The notes under the pieces are model-generated. The model was not told the origin of the DNA. It saw only the letters and a list, made by a program, of their open reading frames with translations, and searched no databases. A stretch of DNA of 64,000 bases from Rhizobium etli_C (GTDB lineage Bacteria > Pseudomonadota > Alphaproteobacteria > Rhizobiales > Rhizobiaceae): NCBI RefSeq assembly GCF_014198605.1, contig NZ_JACIHU010000018.1. One strand, written 5' to 3'. Positions 8,533-16,526 of this stretch are shown in pieces. The position numbers and the translations under genes were made by a program. Within the stretch, counting starts at the first letter, position 1. Every line of letters begins with the position of its first letter.

Positions 8533-9252
8533 TCACTCGGCGGGGTTCTTTTTTGCCTGCAGGCCTTCGATCTTCGCCTTCACCAGTTCGGCAACGGCGA
8601 CTTCATAGCGGTTATCGAAGGTGCTGGCGTCGAAGCTTCCTACCTTGGTGCCGATGATGTGTTCGGCGACTTCGAGCATTTCGCCTTCGATCTTCAGGTC
8701 AGGCATCTCTTCGAACGCCTTTTCTGACGAGCGGACCTCGTAGTCGAAATTCAACGTCGAGGCGATCAGGCCCTTGCCATGCGGCCGAATGAGAACAGTG
8801 CGCAGCCGGCGGAAAAGCACAGTCTGGGCGATCGCCGCAACCCCTTCCTTTTTCATTCCGTTTCGCAGGAGCAGGAAGGCACCGGTGCCCATCTTGTCGG
8901 GGGCGAGGTAATAAGGCTTGTCGAAATATGTCGTGTCGTTCTGCGAGCACGGAATGAAGGCCTCGATCTTCAATGTCTTGTTGCTCTCGGGCACGGCCGC
9001 GGAGACTTCCTCGGGCTCAAGCACCACATATTGGCCGTTCTCGACCTCGTAGCCTTTGACCTGGTCCTCGCGTTCGACCGGGTCGCCGGTTTCGCTGTCG
9101 ATGAACTCGCGCTTGACCCGGTTTCCTGTTTTGCGATTGAGGGTGTTGAAGGCGATGCGCTCCGACGAGGAGGCCGCTGTGTAGAGCGCCACCGGGCAGG
9201 AGACCTCCCCGAACTTGATATACCCCTTCCAATTGGCTTTTGGACCCGCCAT
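8533..9252 (-). CDS. ku: Ku-family DNA end-binding protein
   Basis: The product (239 residues from the ATG at 9252) begins MAGPKANWKGYIKFGEVSCP, the usual start of bacterial Ku. It contains the core-barrel elements FNTLNRKTGNRVKREFID, GYEVENGQYVVLEPEE and KPYYLAPD, with AFLLLRNGMKKEG further on. Bacterial Ku binds double-strand ends as a homodimer and recruits LigD for end joining. This copy is at the short end of the family: it lacks the long basic C-terminal extension seen in many rhizobial paralogues. A ligD remnant lies 17 kb away at 25.8-26.1 kb, so if this Ku is used it must work with a ligase encoded elsewhere. Confidence 0.9.
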   Translation of the reverse strand: MAGPKANWKGYIKFGEVSCPVALYTAASSSERIAFNTLNRKTGNRVKREFIDSETGDPVEREDQVKGYEVENGQYVVLEPEEVSAAVPESNKTLKIEAFIPCSQNDTTYFDKPYYLAPDKMGTGAFLLLRNGMKKEGVAAIAQTVLFRRLRTVLIRPHGKGLIASTLNFDYEVRSSEKAFEEMPDLKIEGEMLEVAEHIIGTKVGSFDASTFDNRYEVAVAELVKAKIEGLQAKKNPAE

Positions 9253-9450
9253 GACACCGACACTCCGGACGCAACTCAAGCGATTCAAGTGATTCGGCGG
9301 CGAATCGTTCCGAGTCGAAACGGATCATTTTTCAATGACTTAGCTCTATCCGGCTGCGCGCCAGCTAGTCCTGCCTAGATCAATGATTCCATGCATCTTT
9401 TTGGGTTGGCGCGCGTTTTCTGGATGGAACAACCCCAAAGGAGTCCCACT

Positions 9451-9627
9451 ATGAGCAAGCGTGAACTGATCGATACCGGCACCGATAAACGCTACGTCCG
9501 CCGCGACAACAAAGGCAGGTTCAAGGAGAGTGTTGACGTCTCGCGGTCGCTTTCAGCTGATAGCCGCCGCGACGCGAAGCACGAGGCCAAGCCCGGTCAG
9601 GGCGACAAGGGTGACCGAAAGCACTAA
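9451..9627 (+). CDS. small conserved rhizobial hypothetical protein
   Basis: The ATG at 9451 follows an AAAGGAG site. The 58-residue product starts MSKRELIDTGTDKRYVRR and continues with RDNKGRFKESVDVSRSLSAD, a short Arg/Lys/Asp-rich sequence found, as I recall, in many copies in Rhizobiales. It is unfolded-looking, lacks a membrane segment and may bind nucleic acid. No function is known to me. Confidence 0.6.
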   Translation: MSKRELIDTGTDKRYVRRDNKGRFKESVDVSRSLSADSRRDAKHEAKPGQGDKGDRKH

Positions 9628-9754
9628 TGTCGTAAACGTGCCGCCACGAGCCCAAACCTTCTGCCCATCGCTTACGCCGTCGCCTTGCGAAAAAAATAAT
9701 TCCCAATACGGCCATCGAATTGAATCCGTTTGTGGAATCCCGTGACTACGCCAC

Positions 9755-9875
9755 CGCGCTCACTTGTTGCCGCCTTGGCTTCGCTCGGCGACGAGACGAT
9801 GCCGGCGCCGAAGCAGCGGCGGCCTTGCGGCGTGTTGATCAGGCCGAATTCGACGGTGAACCAGAAGATCCGGAA
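9755..9875 (-). pseudogene. phenylalanine-4-hydroxylase fragment
   Basis: Read on the minus strand from 9875, the bases translate to FRIFWFTVEFGLINTPQG, then CFGAGIVSSPSEAKAA. This matches the conserved central block of bacterial PhhA (W-Y/F-TVEFGL, then YGAGI-SS). The metal-ligand Glu of the family is in the segment around TVEFG. Only about 40 codons remain; both sides are unrelated. It is a scrap left between the small gene at 9451 and the imuB-dnaE2 fusion. Confidence 0.6.
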
Positions 9876-9887
9876 CAGATGCCAGGA

Positions 9888-10634
9888 ATGCTCCCGACAC
9901 TGCCGACCGACCGGATCAGACGCGCCGATCCTTCGCTCAATCCTGACACACCGCTGGTGGTGATCGCCAGGAGCGGGTCGAAGCGATGGGTGGCGGCGGC
10001 CGATCAGGCAGCTGCGAAACTAGGGCTTCGCGTCGGCATGCCGGCCGCCAAGGCACAGGCGTTGGTCCAGGGACTGACGATGATCGATGCCGACCCAGTG
10101 GCCGACCTCGCGACACTTGAACGGCTGACGCTTTGGGCTTTGTCGCAATATTCTCCCGTTGTTGCCATGGATCCCCCTGACGGTATCGTGGCGCGCGACG
10201 GCCAGTGGCTGATGGAGGCCGGCCTGGTGCTGGTGCGACAGCGGCCGGGTTCTGCCAAGGGCGTGATGTTCATCACCATCGAGGACGAAACCGGTATCGC
10301 CAATGTCGTCGTCTGGCCGAAGCTGTTCGAGAGGTCGCGCCGGGTGGTTCTCGGCGCCAGCATGATGGCGATCAACGGCAAGATTCAGCGGGAAGGCGAG
10401 GTGGTTCACCTGGTCGCGCAGCAGCTCTTCGATTGGTGGGGTGATTTATCAGGGCTTGCGGGGTGCGACGGCACGTTTCATCCGCCGACCGGCCGCGGCG
10501 ACGAATTCGCCCATGGCTCTCCCGGCAGCCCGGATTCACGCGAAAAAGCGCCTTCGGGGGTTCGGGCGAGGGATATGTTCACGCCGGATCTTCACATCGA
10601 TACGCTGAAGGTGAAGAGCCGGAATTTTCACTAG
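9888..10634 (+). pseudogene. imuB::dnaE2 internal-deletion fusion
   Basis: The open frame joins two parts of the imuA-imuB-dnaE2 mutagenesis cassette. Up to about residue 100 it is ImuB-like: LPTDRIRRADPSL, GLRVGMPAAKAQALV, SQYSPVVAMDPPDGIV. The next 150 residues are the extreme C-terminus of error-prone polymerase DnaE2: KGVMFITIEDETGIANVVVW, QREGEVVHLVAQQLFD, GRGDEFAHGSP and the ending DTLKVKSRNFH. The junction at about 10190 is in frame, so a deletion of several kilobases happened without breaking the frame. The parent proteins perform damage-induced mutagenesis. The fusion has neither the polymerase active site nor the beta-clamp-binding part of ImuB. A product could still be made, possibly with the OB-fold of DnaE2. 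Confidence 0.8.
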
Positions 10635-10961
10635 GTTGGCACGTGGACCGCATGCTGGATCGCGGGGCGTTCGGTTCGACTCCTTTCAAGAGCAGGGCTT
10701 GTTCACTTCCGCCCGAATCGGTCAATCGTTGTCAGTCATGTCTTTGGTGGCTCTGATATTCATCCAGCGGCAGAATTTGGCAGGCCACTTTCGCTTCCTA
10801 GCGGTGCCGATCGTTGCCCGCGATCCGCGCGATGGGCTGGTGATCGACATAAGCGGCGACGATCATCTGCCGGCGGAAAGGAGGAGGTGCTGTCCGGCAT
10901 GATCAGCCGCTTATTCGTCTCCCACATTGCCGCACGCGCTGCTGTCGTCGAACGCCGTGGG
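10635..10961. other. intergenic debris, no gene recognised
   Basis: Short frames on both strands show no recognisable family. A minus-strand segment near 10760-10880 reads MIVAAYVDHQPIARIAGNDR and stops, which may be a scrap of a coding region. Nothing else supportable is seen. Confidence 0.3.
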
Positions 10962-11884
10962 TTAGAAGCCACGGCGCGCTTGGAATGCATCAAGCAGTTG
11001 TTGTCGTTCCAATTCCTCGATCGCGCCATTGGTGCCAGGAGCGCCTTCCTCTGGATTAAGGCCGATGGCGATTGTCACTTCATGTTCATCCGAGCGAACC
11101 GAACCAAATGTCCCTTCGACCTTTGCCACATGGAGCGCTTCGTGACCCGGGTTCAGCTCGAGTGTTGGGTTCACGTCACCCCTCAAGGTCGTCGTGAAAG
11201 TGAGCCTCTCAATGAAAGTGGGGGTGGTTTTCAGACTCTTTGCTTCCGGCGCTGACAATCCGACAGTTTGAACCAATGTCATATACGTCCAGATCACGTC
11301 GCCAAGACCAATTTTCCCTGTGATGGGGTAAAGCATGTTTGATTTAAAGTGGCCATCCGCCAATCCTGCCTTGGAGCAGCGCTTTTGCATGTCATCGATG
11401 AAAAATTCCGCAAAAAGATCAACGACGCGGAAGGTTCGCTGGTTCTGTCGCTGCAGATTCGTACCTGCGCCGACGGCGACGCTCATAAGGCCAGTGCGAA
11501 GCGGATCCTCGAGCGTGGTGACGAGAGAATTGTTGTTATTCTCGGTCATCAGAAAACGAAAGTCGTAGATCATCGAACCATGGTCGAAGCGAACGAGAAG
11601 CTTTTGCACGCTAGCATTGAGCGGAAGTTTTCTGAACTTGCCAAGATCGTCGTTTGTCTTGAGGAAGGCGAGAGCATCTTGCTGCTTTGATCCTTGAATC
11701 GTTCATCGTCCTTGTCGGACAAGAGATTTACAAGATATTGGCGAAACCCGTCGCGAGCCTCGCAGCGTATGCTTTGCACGATGTTGAGCGTATAGCGGCC
11801 GCTATAGTTTTCGGGGGCAGGATGGATGGCGCATCCTGAAATAAAAAACTGACATGCCGATAGAAACCACGCGAGTTTTTTCAT
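10962..11884 (-). pseudogene. lipoprotein, frameshifted near 11690
   Basis: The gene starts at 11884 with MKKLAWFLSACQFFISGC, a lipoprotein signal whose lipobox is FISGC. The frame fails after about 65 residues at LSDKDDERFKDQ. The continuation (DALAFLKTNDDLGKFRK, then FDHGSMIYDFRFLMTENN) is in another frame and runs to 10962. Together they give an envelope lipoprotein of about 305 residues with no recognised enzymatic domain. A single indel at the run around 11685-11695 is enough to break it. No close neighbour shares its direction. Confidence 0.6.
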
Positions 11885-12129
11885 GATTGCCCCCTAACGA
11901 GAGGACGTTGAACTGCAACCGGGCCGGATCTAACCGTCTAGATGAGCTCGTCGGTCAGGGCGCCGGCGAATTCCGTCAATTGCACATTTGCGGAGACGAG
12001 TCGCACCCACAGCGAAGCAACTCTTGTCCCGGGACCGGCCGCAGCGGAGCGGTAGAAAGTAGCCGATGACCGCGTAGATCGCCCCGACAATCTGATCGCC
12101 CTCGATATCGCTACTGTCACAGGTCAGAT

Positions 12130-12331
12130 GCGTCGCACACCGACCTTGGCGAATAGTCCGAGTGGAACGGCATTCCACTCGCTATGTGCTGCAATTGTCG
12201 TCGAAACAGGGAAGAGGAACAGCCGGGTGGCAGAGGTTGATCCCGGTCTTGCCGCGGGGGATCGCGTGGTGCTTCACCCAAGCGACAGGATCGCGGATGG
12301 CGTGACGGTCGCAGAGTGGGAGATCCAGTGA
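12130..12331 (+). pseudogene. HlyD/RND membrane-fusion protein C-terminal scrap
   Basis: The translation ends with IVVETGKRNSRVAEVDPGL and AAGDRVVLHPSDRIADGV, the characteristic tail of HlyD-type periplasmic adaptors of efflux pumps. Only about 55 codons are kept; the barrel-sandwich and helical-hairpin parts are missing. It lies back to back with MerR and CopA scraps, so it probably comes from a metal-efflux cluster that was deleted. Confidence 0.55.
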
Positions 12332-12490
12332 TCGAACATGCGAGCTGACGCGCGGGTTTGGACGTCGTTTTCGCCATAGGTGCGGTAGCTGGATTCGGTG
12401 CGATGCGCCGGGTGATCAGCCTAATCTGCTCACAGTACCGGATCATCTTGGCCGATACGCCACTGGCCCTCGCTGCCTCTCCAATGTTCG
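12330..12490 (-). pseudogene. MerR-family (CueR/HmrR-like) regulator scrap
   Basis: Minus-strand reading gives NIGEAARASGVSAKMIRYCE, the helix-turn-helix start of copper-responsive MerR regulators. After a frame change comes YRTYGENDVQTR, the wing region (canonical Y-R-x-Y-x-E-x-DV). The effector domain with its copper-binding cysteines is gone. It follows a CopA tail in the same orientation, the normal copA-cueR order. Confidence 0.6.
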
Positions 12491-12534
12491 GGACGCGTCT
12501 CCGATGGCGGCGGCGCTCCTGTCGTTTCAAGGGT

Positions 12535-12720
12535 GGATACGGCGAAGGCGAAGGGCGTCGCCGCGGACGAATACACTCCACATGGCCATCGCGCATGCGG
12601 CGAAGACCGGAGAAAGCGGGGCCCGATAACCGGATAGAGCAAACCGGCCGCAACCGGCACGAGGCTCGCGTTGAAGGTCGGGCCGCCGTTGGCGAAATCA
12701 AAAGCGTACTGAAGTAGGGA
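12535..12720 (-). pseudogene. copper P1B-type ATPase (CopA-like) C-terminal scrap
   Basis: The minus strand encodes FNASLVPVAAGLLYPVIGP, then in another frame SPVFAACAMAM, VFVRGDALRLRR. This is the last two membrane helices and tail of Cu+-ATPases (consensus YN-x-IPVAAGVLYP, then NALRLRR). The rest of the pump, including the phosphorylation site, is absent. With the adjacent merR scrap it marks a lost copper-efflux operon. Confidence 0.6.
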
Positions 12721-12882
12721 TTCGCAAGGATGGACTTCTTCGTGGAACGCGAGCTTTCGGAGGCCACTGCCTGGCGCGTTGCCACGGTGTTCACGTTCTG
12801 GTCGAAGAATATCGCATAATGGATCGATCGGAACTCTGCGCTCAGGCGGCTCACGACCAGCATGAGTGCTTCGATATAGCAT

Positions 12883-13266
12883 TTAGTTTCGCGCGTTGGC
12901 AGGGGTGTGCAATGAAGCCCCCGCCTTTTCGGCCGCTGCCCGCAGACGCTTGTCTCTGGTCCATAAGACCGCTCGTTGATCGAGGAGAACTGAGGCCATC
13001 AAGTGGGCATCTGTATAGCCAATGCCCATACTGAAAATGGCGTGGCGATCAATCATCATCATAACTTCGTCGTGCGTCGCGACGAACGCTTCGCGCTGGG
13101 CCGCCAGGAAAGCCATCACGCTACTGCGATCCCGAAGGCTGCCAAGTGCGAGCTCTCCGATTACGGCTGGATGGCATAAGAGACGATCGTCCTCAATAAT
13201 CCTACGCAGCTCTGAATCGGCGTGCCGGAAATGATCGATCCAGATGGAAGTGTCGGCAAGTATCAC
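12883..13266 (-). CDS. vapC: VapC-type PIN-domain toxin
   Basis: The 127-residue protein starts MILADTSIWIDHFRH, with the first PIN Asp in ADTS and another acidic residue in VIGELALGS. Near the C-terminus GYTDAHLMAS holds the third and fourth acidic positions, completing the PIN RNase metal site. VapC toxins cleave tRNA or rRNA. Length is normal for the family. Its start overlaps the end of the antitoxin gene by four bases, a typical coupled arrangement. It is intact in a region where most genes are broken, consistent with plasmid-maintenance selection. Confidence 0.9.
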   Translation of the reverse strand: MILADTSIWIDHFRHADSELRRIIEDDRLLCHPAVIGELALGSLRDRSSVMAFLAAQREAFVATHDEVMMMIDRHAIFSMGIGYTDAHLMASVLLDQRAVLWTRDKRLRAAAEKAGASLHTPANARN

Positions 13267-13463
13267 TTGGCGGCTGCGCTCCGGCGGCGTGGGGCTGCCT
13301 CCGCATCCGGCATAGTTCCGCCAAGCGCGATGAGGCGTTTTCCCGACTCCACACGAACAAGCGTCTCCAACGCTTGGCGGACCAGAGTGGCGGTTTCTTT
13401 CGTGCCCGTTAGAGACCTAGCCCTTTCCATGAGGGTGTCGTCGAGATTGATAGTCGATCGCAT
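13263..13463 (-). CDS. vapB: VapB-type antitoxin
   Basis: The 66-residue protein begins MRSTINLDDTLMERARSLTG, a ribbon-helix-helix start characteristic of VapB antitoxins of the MRTTINLDD group. The C-terminal part is disordered and would wrap the toxin. It directly precedes vapC, and the palindrome at 13481-13500 lies at the position expected for autorepression. Confidence 0.88.
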   Translation of the reverse strand: MRSTINLDDTLMERARSLTGTKETATLVRQALETLVRVESGKRLIALGGTMPDAEAAPRRRSAAAK

Positions 13464-13480
13464 CGTTTGGCTTCCTATTG

Positions 13481-13500
13481 TGGTGTTATAGATAGCACCA
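13481..13500. promoter_or_regulatory. vapBC operator palindrome
   Basis: TGGTG and CACCA arms enclose ten bases; 16 of 20 positions are symmetric. The centre is about 27 bases upstream of the vapB ATG (minus strand). The VapBC complex normally represses its own promoter by binding such a site. Function inferred. Confidence 0.5.
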
Positions 13501-13772
13501 TTTGGTGATAAAATCTACGCCTGATCTTCACTCCAATACGTCGGCCGTCGGATGTGAATCCAGCGGCGTGATATTCGCTGCAGGCGCGCGGGTTACTGTC
13601 CCATCGACTGCACAATTGTGGAATGGCGGGATCGGTGGTTCGTATCCCTTCAAGGGGGTCGATTTCAGACCAGGTCGCTCGATGACTGTGTACTGGAACC
13701 ACAATTGCTCCGGCGGGCCACCGGGAGTAATCTTGCCTCGCAGCGAGCCCGGCTCGAAAGCCGAGTGAATGC

Positions 13773-13797
13773 GGAACCGCCACGGCTTTCAAAAGTT
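13773..13797 (+). promoter_or_regulatory. EcfG-type promoter, GGAAC-N16-AGTT
   Basis: GGAAC at 13773-13777 and AGTT at 13794-13797 are separated by 16 bases, matching the alphaproteobacterial general-stress sigma (EcfG/RpoE2) spacing with one mismatch in the -10 element. It lies 24 bases before the start of the response regulator gene. Confidence 0.5.
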
Positions 13798-13820
13798 GGT
13801 GGAGCAGGAGGATGCCTTTA

Positions 13821-14237
13821 ATGTCGCAAGGAAACCTCAACGGCAAGAAAGTCCTCGTCGTCGAGGACGAGTACCTTCAGGCTCGGACGATCGCCGACGC
13901 TTTAATGGAGCACGGCGCCGATGTCATCGGCCCTTTCCCGACGGTCGAAAAAGCGCTGCAGTCCTGCGGGCGGGATGTGATCGACGCTGCTATTCTCGAC
14001 GTCAAAGTGGGTGACGTCACCTCGTTTCCCGTTGCGGAAAGCCTCTGTCGCGACGGTATCCCTTTCATTTTTCTGACAGGTTACGATCGCGCGATGATCC
14101 CGCCGCGGTTCAAATGGGTCCCGCATTACCTGAAGCCATTCGTCGGAAGGGACGCCCCAACGGCCCTGGCGCTTGCGATCGCGCAACTTCGGTCCGAGCT
14201 CCCGCCGCGCCGACCGACTAGGAGGCCAGGTAGTTGA
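13821..14237 (+). CDS. single-domain response regulator (receiver only)
   Basis: I chose the ATG at 13821 because an AGGAGG site ends nine bases before it; the ATG at 13812 abuts that site. The product has one REC domain: KVLVVEDEY (acidic pair), AAILDVKVGD (phospho-acceptor Asp), FLTGYD (Thr) and LKPF (Lys). No output domain follows, only a short Pro/Arg tail. Such receivers often act in HWE-kinase pathways feeding PhyR/EcfG. A GGAAC-N16-AGTT promoter lies upstream. Confidence 0.8.
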   Translation: MSQGNLNGKKVLVVEDEYLQARTIADALMEHGADVIGPFPTVEKALQSCGRDVIDAAILDVKVGDVTSFPVAESLCRDGIPFIFLTGYDRAMIPPRFKWVPHYLKPFVGRDAPTALALAIAQLRSELPPRRPTRRPGS

Positions 14238-14247
14238 ATTTTTTCTG

Positions 14248-14629
14248 TCAATGTCGCGACGCCTTACGCGAGATTCTTAATGCCACCTCGATCAGAACTT
14301 CGAAAGGCGCAATCGGCTTCCGGATTATTTGCTCTTTGCGGAACCGCTTCGGCAGCACGTCCCTGTCGAACCCGGTAACAAAGAAGAAGGGGATGCCTTT
14401 TTCGCGAAGAACGTCCGCAAGTGGAAATACGTCCTCGGCATTCAGCCTGATGTCGAGCACAGCGGCGTCGATCGCCGCCTTTCCGAGCGCCAGAAAAGCT
14501 GCCTCGATATCGGGGTAGGGACCGACGACGTCACCACCATGCTTTTCGATCGCGCGCCATGTCCTGGGCTTGATCGTAATCATCCTCTACGACGAGGACG
14601 CGTCTGCCCACCAGATCAGAGAAGCTCAC
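14248..14629 (-). pseudogene. single-domain response regulator, frameshifted
   Basis: The start is a GTG at 14629 (VSFSDLVGRRVLVVEDDY) behind GGAG. After about 23 residues the REC domain continues in another frame (KHGGDVVGPYPDIE, AAVLDIRLNAED with the acceptor Asp, FFFVTGFDRD, IIRKPI with the Lys). An indel at about 14560-14575 separates them. All signature residues survive, so repair of one base would restore a receiver. It converges with the regulator at 13821-14237. Confidence 0.7.
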
Positions 14630-14713
14630 GCGCGTGCTCCGGGGATGTACAGGTTTCCGAGAAGGCGGAGAAAGATCCGGTGCCAGCACATCCGTCATCA
14701 CCGAACATGATCC

Positions 14714-15281
14714 TCAACCAAGCTTCGACTTTAGCATGTCGAGGTGGTCCATATGTTCCTTAATTTGGCCACGTGCAAGCTTCGTAAGGCTCAGATGCTC
14801 GCGATCCTGGCCGATCTTGAGGTAGCCCTCTTGAATCGCCAGCAGCTTCTTATGGCCTTCGAGTGGGGCGGTAACGAACGCCTTGTCGAATTCGGCTCCG
14901 GATGCAGCCTTCAGCGAGTCCAGCGAAGCCTTGCCATCGCTGTCGAGGATCTTGGCCACTTCATCGTCCGACGGCGGCTTCAGCGCTCCCTCCGCCTTTC
15001 CGCCCATCTCCATGGACTTCAGGATATATATCGGTGATGGTCTCCTGCTCAGCGACTTCCCATTTTGCAAACGACTTCACCATCCCGTCGGACGCCTTCT
15101 CGGTCGCGACGCGGCTTATGGCCAGCGACAGCGAGCCGACCTTCTTGGTATCTTCCGCATGTTTCTTTTCAGCGTCGCCCATGGCGGGGGAATGCGATTG
15201 AGCATGGACGAAAGTGGACGACAAAAGGGTGGGAAGCGCGGTTGCGGCTGCGAGTCCCGTCAGCATCTTACGGCGGTTCAT
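14714..15281 (-). pseudogene. DUF4142 periplasmic protein, frameshifted
   Basis: It begins at 15281 with MNRRKMLTGLAAATALPTLL and cleavage near FVHAQ, a signal peptide of Tat-like appearance. The ferritin-like DUF4142 domain follows in two frames: ISRVATEKASDGMVKSFA in the first and DKAFVTAPLEGHKKLLAIQ in the second, to 14714. The indel lies between about 15015 and 15035. DUF4142 proteins are exported four-helix proteins of unknown function, often stress-induced. An EcfG-like site lies about 32 bases upstream. Confidence 0.7.
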
Positions 15282-15312
15282 GGGTATCTCCGGTCTGTTG
15301 AGCGGCCTTGAT

Positions 15313-15337
15313 AACTTCAAGGCCGCCGCGAAGTTCC
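15313..15337 (-). promoter_or_regulatory. EcfG-type promoter, GGAAC-N16-AGTT (minus strand)
   Basis: On the minus strand GGAAC (15337-15333) and AGTT (15316-15313) are 16 bases apart. The site precedes the DUF4142 gene by about 32 bases. Confidence 0.45.
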
Positions 15338-15353
15338 CGGTGACGTCCTTCAG

Positions 15354-15545
15354 CTAGGCAAGAACGTGCTCGATGCGCTCGACATGATGCTCCGGCACCG
15401 GTTCGCCAGGTTCCTCGGCAGCGGCGATTTCCGCCACCGTAAGTCCGGTCGCAATTGCAAGCTCCTCGAGGCTGTAGCCTCTGGAGATACGAGCAGCCCT
15501 GCGGCTTGCTGCTGGGGTCGTATCTGACATGACAATCTGATCCAT
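15354..15545 (-). CDS. small HTH-like protein, copy 1
   Basis: The ATG at 15545 (MDQIVMSDTTPAASRRAARI) follows a GGAG site with normal spacing. The 63-residue product contains GYSLEELAIATGLTVAEIAA, which looks like an XRE or sigma-type helix-turn-helix, and ends HVERIEHVLA. A second copy lies at 20938-21121, also minus strand. The domain is too short for a full DNA-binding protein. It may be a small transcription modulator, but this is inference. Confidence 0.55.
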   Translation of the reverse strand: MDQIVMSDTTPAASRRAARISRGYSLEELAIATGLTVAEIAAAEEPGEPVPEHHVERIEHVLA

Positions 15546-15574
15546 GTTTTTCATCTCCAAATTTGCGTGCAAGA

Positions 15575-15599
15575 AATGTCCTAAGGGGCGTTGAGTTCC
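15575..15599 (-). promoter_or_regulatory. weak EcfG-type promoter, GGAAC-N16-CATT
   Basis: On the minus strand GGAAC (15599-15595) is followed after 16 bases by CATT (15578-15575), about 30 bases before the small HTH gene. The -10 element has one mismatch. Weaker than the other sites. Confidence 0.35.
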
Positions 15600-16480
15600 A
15601 TGACGAGAGTTAGCCGCCCTTTTTGCTCTTCTCCTTGCGTAGTCGCGACATCTTCAGACCCTCCGTCAGCCGCACGCTGGAGTATGCCATCTTCACTACT
15701 GAGGAGAAGGGCAGGATCCCTGACAGTGCAGTACCAAGTGCTTCAGGGTGGCGGTCATGGCGCGGATCGCCACCGTCTTGCGCTCTGGTTCCTCAATATG
15801 GTGAGAAGGTCAAAAGCCTCGTGCTTTCCGGATAGCCTCTCTCACGCTGAGTTCGATCTCGATATCTTCGAGAAATCGGCGGGACTATTTCCGTAGCCTT
15901 CCAGCCTTGGAGTTATCGCAGCGGGAGCACTCGTCGACCTGTTTCGCTGAAGCTAAATGAAAGGCGGCCGCGCAGCAGCGGTCGAAGCGGGAAGGGACCA
16001 AAGCTTGCCACTGCGCGGCCCGAACCCCTGCGGAGGGGTGGATCGCGAAGAGTGCAGGGCTTGCGCTGTCCAACAATCCAAGCGCCTAACCACTGTCAGT
16101 GTCGAGAGTTCCCGCAAGTTCCTACCAATAGCGAGATCGAATGATTTAGGGGTGGTGGACCGCACGACCACTGCCATATGGGGCGCAGCGTACAGGAGAC
16201 TAATTTTCGTGCGGTCCGAGCGTGTAACAACGCCGCGGCGTCTGGGTTCCCCAAGGTCGGCGAGGGAGGAGGCTGGATTGTAGATGGGGTGCGGGGAGAC
16301 TGGACAGCTGTGTCGCCGCAGATTTGGCGACGCTCGCTTATCTCGGGCAGATAACTCCGAGTAAGTTCCGAAGACGAGTTCAGTGGCCATACGATTGGGA
16401 GGGCCTCCTTCACTGACTAGCTAAATCCCGTGCCAACGCTAAATCAGTTTCCAGGCGAATGATGCCAGCTGCTGGCCGCG
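15600..16480. other. long intergenic region, probable debris
   Basis: Frames on both strands give no family I recognise. On the minus strand near 15840 the sequence EDIEIELSVREAIRKARGF looks coding but runs out. Around 15960-16130 there are long Arg/Pro-rich frames without homology. I searched by eye for a tRNA or transposase and saw none. Confidence 0.3.
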
Positions 16481-16488
16481 CATCGTCG

Positions 16489-16513
16489 GGAACTGATCGT
16501 CTATAAGGATGTT
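16489..16513 (+). promoter_or_regulatory. EcfG-type promoter, GGAAC-N16-TGTT
   Basis: GGAAC at 16489-16493 and TGTT at 16510-16513, 16 bases apart, lie directly upstream of the HWE kinase reading frame (ATG at 16527). Confidence 0.4.
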
Positions 16514-16526
16514 CGGGGGAATTCAA

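Noticed and set aside
8521..8550. Hairpin ACCCCGC/GCGGGGT followed by TTCTTTTTT at the end of the Ku gene
   Set aside because: The T-run is on the plus strand, facing into Ku from a region without a plus-strand gene. On the Ku strand the run would precede the hairpin, so it is not an evident Ku terminator.
12790..12840. Similarity of minus-strand IHYAIFF (12.8 kb) and IRYAIFL (26.58 kb)
   Set aside because: The match is under ten codons and neither context extends it; I could not name a family.
16014..16130. Possible tRNA or structured RNA in the GC-rich stretch
   Set aside because: No cloverleaf with acceptor and T-stem pairing could be drawn by eye.
15953..16390. A 145-codon minus-strand frame
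   Set aside because: Arg/Pro/Ser-rich with no motif or ribosome site, overlapping equally long frames on the other strand; treated as chance.
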